In this document: positions 1-5,994 of the stretch, in pieces
Layout of the letters: the number at the start of each line of letters is the position of its first letter
Numbering within the stretch: position 1 is the first letter of the stretch
NCBI GenBank assembly: GCA_050260355.1
Contig: JBLNBZ010000072.1
Coordinates: 1 to 14,865, forward strand
DNA from: CADEFX01 sp050260355
Lineage (GTDB): Bacteria; Pseudomonadota; Alphaproteobacteria; Rhizobiales; Hyphomicrobiaceae
Direction: 5' to 3'
DNA length: 14,865 nucleotides
The notes under the pieces: model-generated
What the model saw: the letters and a program-made list of their open reading frames with translations, nothing else
The model's database searches: none
What the model was told of the DNA's origin: nothing
Translations under genes and position numbers: made by a program

Positions 1-578
1 CCGAGCACGATGGCCGGCCCGATGACGATCTGCAGATTGTCCCACGGGTCGTTGAACAGCGAGGCGCCGGTCAGGGGCGCCCGATAGCCGAACCAGAACA
101 GGAGAGCCAACACGATCAGCATGCCGAGCCAGAACCCGGGGACGGCCAGGAACACGATGCTGATGAACCGGGCGACATTGTCCGCCACGCTGTTGGGGCG
201 CAGGGCGCTCACGACGGCGACGGGCACGCCCACCAGCCAGGACAGGACCACCGAAAGCAGAGCGATCTCAGCGGTCAGCGGTCCACGGCGCAGGAGCATC
301 TCGCCGACGCTTTCTGCGCGGAAGAACGAGCGGCCGAAGTTCCCCTGCGCGATGTCCTTCATCCAGGCCAGGTACTGCACATAGAGCGGGTCGCTCAGGC
401 CCAGATCCGCCATGTAATGGGCGCGTTCCTGATCGCTGAGCTTGGTAAAGCCTTCGGGGCCGAAAATGGCGACCAGCGGATCGCCGGGCAAAATGCGCAT
501 CACGACGAACACGACGATCGAGACGCCGATGACCGTGAGCGCCCCGAACGCCAAGCGACGGACGATGTAGCCGAACAT
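1..578 (-). CDS. ABC transporter permease, DppB/OppB type (partial, runs off left edge)
   Basis: This is an inner-membrane permease subunit of a peptide/nickel/opine-type ABC importer. The first 192 residues are visible; the C-terminal half, including the EAA loop that contacts the ATPase, lies beyond the window. The N-terminus MFGYIVRRLA is typical of DppB proteins. A first membrane segment spans about residues 9-29 and ends in the family motif ILPGDP (29-34). The periplasmic motif GNFGRSF follows at 79-85, then hydrophobic segments near 103-125, 137-164 and from 183. The ATG at 578 has GGAG 6 bases upstream (complement of 585-588). It is a different protein from the DppB-type permease at 4990-5949. 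It is probably an early gene of a second ABC operon continuing leftward, transcribed divergently from the TRAP binding protein. Family is near certain; substrate is unknown. Confidence 0.93.
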   Translation of the reverse strand, partial: MFGYIVRRLAFGALTVIGVSIVVFVVMRILPGDPLVAIFGPEGFTKLSDQERAHYMADLGLSDPLYVQYLAWMKDIAQGNFGRSFFRAESVGEMLLRRGPLTAEIALLSVVLSWLVGVPVAVVSALRPNSVADNVARFISIVFLAVPGFWLGMLIVLALLFWFGYRAPLTGASLFNDPWDNLQIVIGPAIVL

Positions 579-626
579 TCGATGCTCCGGACGTTGCCGG
601 TTGGGGCTTATTCCTCCGGTTGTCAG

Positions 627-654
627 AGTGTGGTTGCGGTGATCAGCAAGTCAA
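627..654 (-). promoter_or_regulatory. candidate sigma70-type promoter for the DppB-type permease at 1-578
   Basis: Read on the minus strand, TTGACT (649-654) is a five-of-six match to the -35 consensus. A 16-base spacer leads to CACACT (627-632), a three-of-six -10 match. Transcription would begin near 620, about 40 bases ahead of the ATG at 578. The spacer contains the palindrome TGATCA (640-645), which a regulator could use. The match is by eye and the -10 is weak. Confidence 0.3.
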
Positions 655-746
655 CGCCTTTGTGCGGTGCAGTTCGTTGCCGGCTTTCCGTCCTGGTAGA
701 CGGGCCTGGAAGACAATTCTTTCTGCATACGCTGAACCGGAAGCGT

Positions 747-797
747 GACTCAGCCCCTTGGAGTCGGGCTACACTCGGTCCTCCGAGCCGTGCTCGG
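747..797 (+). repeat. overlapping inverted repeats in the region upstream of the TRAP binding protein
   Basis: GACTC (747-751) and GAGTC (761-765) form an inverted repeat with a 9-base loop. Directly after, CTCGG (774-778) can pair with CCGAG (783-787) across a TCCT loop. Alternatively CCGAGC (783-788) can pair with GCTCGG (792-797) across a CGT loop. The last two hairpins share the CCGAG strand and cannot form together. If transcribed, they would sit 47-71 bases ahead of the ATG at 845. The same bases could instead be a DNA operator with repeated half-sites. The repeats are directly seen; any role is inferred. Confidence 0.5.
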
Positions 798-844
798 GCG
801 CGCCGATGCATCAGTCGGCATTGGAGCTGTGAAGGGAGGTAGAA

Positions 845-2005
845 ATGCGAGTAAGGGAGACAATCCTTATGGCTGGGCGAATGTCGGCGTCGTTACGCGC
901 GTCCCCTGCGAAAGCGATCGCGGCTTTGGGATTCGCCTGTCTCGTCGGCATGTCGGGACCGGTTTTGGCGCAGCAGCCGGCGCCGCGTGTGCTGAAGATG
1001 CAGTCGAGCTGGCCGCAGAATGCCACCGCCCAGGAGGCATTCATGATCTTCGCCGACCGCGTCAGCAAGCTGACTGGTGGGCAGCTCAAGGTTGAGACGG
1101 CACCCGCCGGGCAGGTCGTGCCGGCGTTCGAGGTGCTGGATGCCACGCACAAGAAGGTGATCGATGGCAGCCACACCATTTCCTACTACTGGACCGGCAA
1201 GAGCAAGACGGCGACCCTGTTCTCCAACACGCCGGCCGGCATCGTCGGCATGGACCTGTTCGATTACCTTGGCTGGCTGTACGAGGGCGGCGGCCTCGAC
1301 ATGTGGTGGGAATTCTACCAGAAGGAGCTCAGGCTCAACCTGGTGGCCTTCCCGCTGCATGCGCCAAGCCCGCAGGCGCTGGGCTGGTTCCGCAAGCCCA
1401 TCACGAGCCTGACGGATTTCAAGGGCATCAAGTGCCGGCAGACGGGCATCACGGCCGAGATCTACGCCAAGATGGGTATGGCCGTCGTCAACATGCCGGG
1501 CGGCGAGATCGCGCCGGCGGCGGAGCGCGGTGCCATCGACTGCGCGGAGTGGGTCGGCGGCATCGAGGACTATCGCCTCGGTCTGCACCTGATCTGGAAG
1601 AACCACTACACGCCGGGCCTGCACGAATCCGCGTCAGTGGGCGAGATGATCATCAACAAGGACGTCTGGGACAGCCTGACGCCGGTGCAGCAGGAGGTGA
1701 TCCGCTCGGCCACGCTGGAGACGATCGTGCGCTGGGGCATCAGCTGGCAGAAGCAGAACGCCGAAGCCATCGAGGAGATGCAGACCAAGCACGGTGTCAA
1801 GATCCTGCAGACCCCACCGGAGATCAACATCGCGTTCCTCAAAGCCTGGGACGCGGTTGCTGCCGAGGAGTCGGCGAAGAATCCGTTCTTCAAGAAGGTG
1901 TATGAATCGCAGAAGGCCTACGCGGCGAAGGTCGTGCCGGCCAAGCGCTTCATGTTCCCGCCCTACACGCTGGCGGCCGATCACTACTTCCCGCCGCAGA
2001 AGTGA
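845..2005 (+). CDS. TRAP transporter solute-binding protein (DctP/TakP/FcbT1-like), orphan
   Basis: This is a 386-residue periplasmic binding protein of the TRAP family, which captures organic anions such as keto acids or aromatic acids for a sodium-driven DctQM membrane pair. Residues 9-42 form a signal peptide: basic start, hydrophobic AIAALGFACLVGMSG, then cleavage at VLA|QQ. The mature chain starts with the family pattern RVLKMQSSWPQ (48-58). The ligand-site region contains KCRQTG with the conserved Arg198, PGGEI (218-222) and DCAEW (232-236). The ATG at 845 follows GGGAGGT with close spacing. A second in-frame ATG at 869 follows AAGGGAG (853-859) with 9-base spacing and gives a more normal signal peptide, so either start is possible. 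No DctQ or DctM gene is adjacent; the neighbours are two peptide-type ABC systems. Ligand unknown. The nearest relatives by motif are TakP-type or COG4663 proteins. Confidence 0.93.
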   Translation: MRVRETILMAGRMSASLRASPAKAIAALGFACLVGMSGPVLAQQPAPRVLKMQSSWPQNATAQEAFMIFADRVSKLTGGQLKVETAPAGQVVPAFEVLDATHKKVIDGSHTISYYWTGKSKTATLFSNTPAGIVGMDLFDYLGWLYEGGGLDMWWEFYQKELRLNLVAFPLHAPSPQALGWFRKPITSLTDFKGIKCRQTGITAEIYAKMGMAVVNMPGGEIAPAAERGAIDCAEWVGGIEDYRLGLHLIWKNHYTPGLHESASVGEMIINKDVWDSLTPVQQEVIRSATLETIVRWGISWQKQNAEAIEEMQTKHGVKILQTPPEINIAFLKAWDAVAAEESAKNPFFKKVYESQKAYAAKVVPAKRFMFPPYTLAADHYFPPQK

Positions 2006-2013
2006 CAGGCGGT

Positions 2014-2064
2014 GGATAGGGCGGCTCCGGCCGCCCTATCCCGGCGGCCGGCCATCTTCCGGCC
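2014..2064. terminator. tandem hairpins between convergent genes, likely bidirectional terminator
   Basis: A perfect 12-bp stem (2014-2025 with 2030-2041) closes a TCCG loop, starting 9 bases after the TRAP stop codon. A second hairpin follows directly: GGCCGG (2046-2051) with CCGGCC (2059-2064) and a 7-base loop. Both lie between the convergent ends of the TRAP gene and the ABC operon. There is no T-run on either strand, so this is not a classical intrinsic terminator. It may stop or pause polymerase with factor help, or protect the 3' ends of both transcripts. Confidence 0.65.
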
Positions 2065-2101
2065 CACCTCGACGTTCGGCCAGCAGGCGGGGCAATCGCC
2101 C

Positions 2102-3082
2102 TCAGGTACTTCCTCTGAGATGGCACGCCACCCAGTGGCCGTCCGGGCCTTGCTTGAGCTGTGGCACCTCCTGGCTGCACAGCGGCAGCTTCCGGATCGG
2201 GCAGCGCGTATGGAAATGACAACCCCGTGGGGGATTGATCGGATTCGGCACGTCGCCCTGAAGCATGATGCGCTGACGCTTCACACTGGGGTCCGGAATC
2301 GGCACCGCGGACAGAAGGGCTTCCGTGTAGGGATGCAGCGGTGAGCTGTAGAGGTCGCGCGCGGACGCGATCTCGACGACGCGGCCGAGATACATGACGG
2401 CCACCCGTCTGCTGATGTGCTCGACGACCGACAGATCGTGCGCGATGAACAGGTACGTCAGGTTGAACTTTTCCTGCAGGTCCTCGAGCAGGTTGATGAC
2501 CTGGGCCTGGATGGAGACGTCGAGTGCGGACACCGGCTCATCGCAAACGATCAGCTTCGGCTCGACGGCCAGCGCTCGCGCAATGCCGATCCGCTGCCGC
2601 TGGCCGCCGGAGAATTCGTGCGGGTAGCGGCGCAAGTGGTCCGCTTGCAGGCCGACGGTCTCGAGGAGCTCGACCACGCGGTTTTCGAGATCGCGCCTCG
2701 ACTTCGCGAGCTTATGGATGATCAGCGCCTCGCTTATGATCGCTCCGACCGTCATGCGCGGATTGAGCGAGGCGAAAGGGTCCTGGAAGATGATCTGCAT
2801 GTCGCGGCACAGCGACCGCAGAGCCTTGCGATCGAGCGCCGTCACGTTCTTGCCTTCAAACCACACTTCGCCCGAGGTCGGCTCGATCAGTCGCAGGATG
2901 CAGCGTCCGGTGGTGGACTTGCCGCACCCGGACTCGCCAACCAGACCGAGCGTCTCGCCAGCGGCGATGTCGAAGCTGACCCGATCGACCGCATGAATGC
3001 GGTCGACCTCGCGCGCGAGAAGCCCGCCCTTCACGGCGAAATATTTGACCAGATCCTTGACGCGCAGCAGCGGCTCGGTCAT
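2102..3082 (-). CDS. peptide-type ABC transporter ATPase, DppF/OppF-like
   Basis: This is a cytoplasmic ATPase subunit of the importer, 326 residues. In order it shows Walker A GESGCGKST (49-57), Q-loop Gln100, signature SGGQ (158-161), Walker B LIVCDEP with Asp181 and Glu182, and the H-loop His215 in IAHDLS. The C-terminal oligopeptide-transporter domain begins around 248 (PLHPYTEALL). It ends with cysteines 288, 294, 302 and 320 in the spacing C-x5-C-x7-C-x17-C, which in characterised Dpp/Opp ATPases holds a 4Fe-4S cluster. The reading frame is open further upstream to 3214, but that would overlap the preceding ATPase gene. The ATG at 3082 begins the conserved MTEPLLRVKDL and follows GGAGGA (3095-3100) at a slightly long 12-base spacing. 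It is the last gene of the operon, 26 bases after the preceding stop. Confidence 0.96.
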   Translation of the reverse strand: MTEPLLRVKDLVKYFAVKGGLLAREVDRIHAVDRVSFDIAAGETLGLVGESGCGKSTTGRCILRLIEPTSGEVWFEGKNVTALDRKALRSLCRDMQIIFQDPFASLNPRMTVGAIISEALIIHKLAKSRRDLENRVVELLETVGLQADHLRRYPHEFSGGQRQRIGIARALAVEPKLIVCDEPVSALDVSIQAQVINLLEDLQEKFNLTYLFIAHDLSVVEHISRRVAVMYLGRVVEIASARDLYSSPLHPYTEALLSAVPIPDPSVKRQRIMLQGDVPNPINPPRGCHFHTRCPIRKLPLCSQEVPQLKQGPDGHWVACHLRGST

Positions 3083-3108
3083 TGCGCGAACGTTTCCTCC
3101 AGGGCCAG

Positions 3109-4080
3109 TCACAGCACGCAGGCAACCTTGTGACCCGCCTCGACCTCGCGCAGCGGCGGCGGAGCCTCGAGACAGACCGCCGTGGCAAAGCGACAGCGCG
3201 GCGCGAAGCGACACCCGCGCGGCGGATTGAGCAGGCTCGGCACAACCCCTGCGATCGCCTCCAGCCGCACCTTCCGGGTCGCAGCCAGGTCGATGCGCGG
3301 GATCGAGCGGATCAGCCCTTGCGTGTAGGGATGCCGCGGGTGGCGGAAAAGCTGGGAGACGGAGGCTTCCTCGACCACCTTGCCGGCATACATCACGACG
3401 ACGCGCTGCGCGGTCTCGGCAACGACGCCCATGGCGTGGGTGATCAGCATGATCGCCATGCCGAAGCGAGACTTCATATCCTGGAGCAGCTCGAGGATTT
3501 GCGCCTGGATGGTCACGTCGAGGGCAGTCGTGGGCTCATCCGCGATCAGCAGCTTTGGATTGCACGACAGGGCCATGGCGATCATGACGCGCTGGCGCAT
3601 GCCGCCCGAGAACTGATGCGGGTAGTCATTGACGCGCCGTCGCGGATTGGGGATCTGGACGAGCCGCAGCATCTCGATGGTCTTGTCCAGCGCTGCGGAG
3701 CGGCCGAGGCCCTCGTGCCGCCGGATCACCTCTGCGATCTGCTCGCCGACCGTGTAGACCGGGTTGAGGGAGGTCATCGGCTCCTGGAAGACGATGGCGA
3801 TCTCCTTGCTGCGGATCTTGTCCATCTCGTTTGCGTCGAGCGGCACGAGATCGCGGCCCCGCCAGAGAATCTGGCCGGCGACGATGCGCCCGGGAGGCAT
3901 GGGGATCAGCTTGAGGACGGAGTGCGCGGTGACAGTCTTGCCGCAGCCAGATTCACCGACCACGCCGACGGTTTCGCCGCGGTCGATATGGAGATCCACA
4001 CCGTCCACCGCGCGCACCATGCCGTCGTCGGTTGCAAAGTGTGTCTTGAGGCCGCGAATTTCGAGCAAGGGCTCAGCCAT
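3109..4080 (-). CDS. peptide-type ABC transporter ATPase, DppD/OppD-like
   Basis: This is the first of two paired cytoplasmic ATPases, 323 residues. It has Walker A GESGCGKT (42-49), Q-loop Gln99, signature SGGM (158-161), Walker B LLIADEPT with Asp181 and Glu182, and H-loop His215. The residue after that histidine is alanine (ITHAMG), where family members usually have aspartate (THDLG). The C-terminal domain carries cysteines 290, 296, 303 and 321 (C-x5-C-x6-C-x17-C), the pattern of the iron-sulfur domain known in DppD and OppD. The frame stays open upstream to about 4611, opposite no homology and inside the permease gene. The start at 4080 gives the conserved MAEPLLEIRGL. The ATG overlaps the permease stop by one base (TAATG) and has AAGGTG as a ribosome site, so translation is probably coupled. 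Confidence 0.96.
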   Translation of the reverse strand: MAEPLLEIRGLKTHFATDDGMVRAVDGVDLHIDRGETVGVVGESGCGKTVTAHSVLKLIPMPPGRIVAGQILWRGRDLVPLDANEMDKIRSKEIAIVFQEPMTSLNPVYTVGEQIAEVIRRHEGLGRSAALDKTIEMLRLVQIPNPRRRVNDYPHQFSGGMRQRVMIAMALSCNPKLLIADEPTTALDVTIQAQILELLQDMKSRFGMAIMLITHAMGVVAETAQRVVVMYAGKVVEEASVSQLFRHPRHPYTQGLIRSIPRIDLAATRKVRLEAIAGVVPSLLNPPRGCRFAPRCRFATAVCLEAPPPLREVEAGHKVACVL

Positions 4081-5024
4081 TACAGCACCTTGCGGGGGTC
4101 CAGAGTGTCCCGCAGTCCATCGCCGATGAAGTTGATGGTGAGCACTGCCAAAAAGATCGCGGCGCCAGGGAAGAGCGCCCAGTGCGGCGCGATGTCGAGA
4201 TAATCCTTGGCATCGAACAGCAGGCGGCCCCACGTCGGAATGTCGGGCGGAAAGCCGAGGCCAAGGAAGGACAAGGTCGACTCGGCAATGATCGCGGCGG
4301 CGACATCGATCGTGCCGGCGACGATCACCGGCCCGAGGGCGTTGGGCAGGATGTGGCGCACGACTTGCCGCGCCCTCGACGCCCCGAGCGCGCGGGCAGC
4401 CTCGACGAACTCCTTCTCGCGCAGCGACAAGAATTGTGCGCGCACAAGCCGTGCCACCGGCATCCAGCGCAAGCCTCCGATCACGATGACGATCAGGATG
4501 AAGACGCCGCCTTCGGGTCCGAACAGCTCCTTGAGCGTATCGCGGAACAGGTAGATCACGAGAAGCAGGAGCGGAAGCTGCGGCAGCGACAGGAAAAGAT
4601 CGGTCAGCCACATCAGGGCGGAGCCGAGCGCGCCGCGCGACATACCGGCCAGTGCCCCGATGATCGTGCCGACCACCACGGCCACGAACATCGATGCAAG
4701 GCCCACCGCGAGCGATATCCGGCCGCCGTAGATCATGCGTGCCAGCAGGTCCTGACCCAGGTCATCGGTGCCGAACGGATGGTCCCAGGACGGAGCATTC
4801 AGCCGCGCTGTGAAGTCGATCTCGTTGATCGGTACGGTCCAGATCCACGGTCCGACCAGAATCGCCAGAACCATCGCCATCAGGACGAAGCTGCTGGCAA
4901 CCGCAAGGCGGTGACGGCGAAAGCGCCGCCACGCATCGAGCCACGGCGAATAGTGGCGCTCGCGGCGCGTCGGCAGCAGCCCACCGGCTTCAGTGGAACT
5001 TGATACGTGGGTCGAGCCAGCCAT
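4080..5024 (-). CDS. peptide-type ABC transporter permease, DppC/OppC-like
   Basis: This is the second inner-membrane permease, 314 residues from the chosen start. A hydrophilic N-terminus with basic RRFRRHRLAV (33-42) precedes a membrane segment at about 41-62. The DppC hallmark HPFGTDDLGQDLLAR lies at 82-96. Further hydrophobic segments lie near 105-127, 147-160, 173-184, 234-247 and 285-300. The cytoplasmic EAA loop, EAARALGASRARQVVRH, is at 208-224 and should dock on an ATPase. The protein ends in GDGLRDTLDPRKVL, usual for the family. An ATG at 5060 would add 12 residues, but ATG 5024 gives the smaller overlap (35 bases) with the upstream permease. Neither has a strong ribosome site, so re-initiation after the upstream stop is likely. 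The stop shares a base with the next gene's ATG. Confidence 0.95.
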   Translation of the reverse strand: MAGSTHVSSSTEAGGLLPTRRERHYSPWLDAWRRFRRHRLAVASSFVLMAMVLAILVGPWIWTVPINEIDFTARLNAPSWDHPFGTDDLGQDLLARMIYGGRISLAVGLASMFVAVVVGTIIGALAGMSRGALGSALMWLTDLFLSLPQLPLLLLVIYLFRDTLKELFGPEGGVFILIVIVIGGLRWMPVARLVRAQFLSLREKEFVEAARALGASRARQVVRHILPNALGPVIVAGTIDVAAAIIAESTLSFLGLGFPPDIPTWGRLLFDAKDYLDIAPHWALFPGAAIFLAVLTINFIGDGLRDTLDPRKVL

Positions 5025-5949
5025 ACAGGATATCGGCCACGAGGTTGAAGAATACGACAAGGCAAGCGAACACGAACGTCACCGCCATGATGACAGGCGT
5101 GTCGTTGGCGAGGATCGAGCTGATCAGGAGCGACCCGATGCCCGGGATGCGGAAGATCTGCTCGGTGACGATGGCGCCGCCGAAGATGGCAGGCATCTGC
5201 AACGCAACCAGCGTCACGACCGGGATCAGCGCATTGCGCACGACGTGCTTCACGAGGACGATGCGCTCGCCGAGGCCCTTCGCGCGCGCAGTCGTCACAT
5301 AGTCGAGGCGGATCACATCCAGGACGGCGGATCGCACATAGCGAGTGAGCGATGCGGCCTGAAACAGCCCGAGCACGGCGACGGGCATCAGCGCCTGCTT
5401 CAGGTGTTCCCAGTACCATTGCAAGCCGGTGGCGCTTATGTCCGAGCGGTACACGAACGGCAGCCAGTCGAGATAGATGCTGAACACAAGGATGAACAGG
5501 AGCCCCGTGAAGAAGGTCGGCAGCGAGAAGCCGATGAAAGCGAGCGTGTTGGCGATCTGGTCGAAGAGCGAATAGGGCCTCGCCGCGGCATATACCCCGA
5601 CCGGTAGCGCGATCAGGATTGCCAGGATCTGCGAGGAGCCGATGACCAGCAGCGTTGCCGGCAGCCGTTGCAGGATGAGCGTATCGACGTTGACGCGGCT
5701 GACGAACGAGAAGCCCCAGTCGCCATGTGCCATGGACGAGAGCCAGCGCACATAGCGCACCGGGACGGGGTCATCGAGCCCGAACTTCACACGCAGCGAC
5801 GCGCGCACCTCGGGCGGCACCGCCGGGTTTGTTGCAAGCTCCTCGAATGGATCGCCCGGCGCCAGCGCCAGCACCGTGAACAGCACGATGCTGATGCCGA
5901 GCAGGCTGGGTATGGCGATGAGTAGCCGCCGAAGAATGTACGTTGCCAT
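4990..5949 (-). CDS. peptide-type ABC transporter permease, DppB/OppB-like
   Basis: This is the first inner-membrane permease of the operon, 319 residues, full length. MATYILRRLL leads into a membrane segment at 9-30 ending in ALAPGDP (28-34), the usual DppB motif. A periplasmic stretch with HGDWGFSF (75-82) follows, then hydrophobic segments near 98-122, 133-158, 186-199, 241-256 and 286-308. The EAA loop DYVTTARAKGLGERIVLVKH (216-235) matches the family consensus closely. The protein ends in GWLDPRIKF, also typical. It starts 45 bases after the stop of the binding-protein gene. I see no good Shine-Dalgarno ahead of ATG 5949, so its translation may depend on the upstream gene. It pairs with the DppC-like permease to form the translocation channel. 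Confidence 0.96.
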   Translation of the reverse strand: MATYILRRLLIAIPSLLGISIVLFTVLALAPGDPFEELATNPAVPPEVRASLRVKFGLDDPVPVRYVRWLSSMAHGDWGFSFVSRVNVDTLILQRLPATLLVIGSSQILAILIALPVGVYAAARPYSLFDQIANTLAFIGFSLPTFFTGLLFILVFSIYLDWLPFVYRSDISATGLQWYWEHLKQALMPVAVLGLFQAASLTRYVRSAVLDVIRLDYVTTARAKGLGERIVLVKHVVRNALIPVVTLVALQMPAIFGGAIVTEQIFRIPGIGSLLISSILANDTPVIMAVTFVFACLVVFFNLVADILYGWLDPRIKFH

Positions 5950-5994
5950 TACACGCCGGTGCGCTCGGATGCGACCGCATTCATGTCAAGCGGC

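Noticed and set aside
745..775. Possible plus-strand promoter GTGACT ... TACACT for the TRAP gene
   Set aside because: The 19-base spacer is too long and the -35 is a partial match. It would also start transcription inside the inverted repeats. Not firm enough to list.
121..842. Plus-strand open frames of 87 and 141 codons at 121-384 and 417-842
   Set aside because: They overlap the partial DppB-type permease on the minus strand, which has clear family motifs; their translations resemble nothing.
4081..4611. Upstream extension of the DppD-like ATPase frame
   Set aside because: It lies wholly inside the DppC-like permease gene, has no homology, and the conserved ATPase N-terminus begins exactly at ATG 4080.
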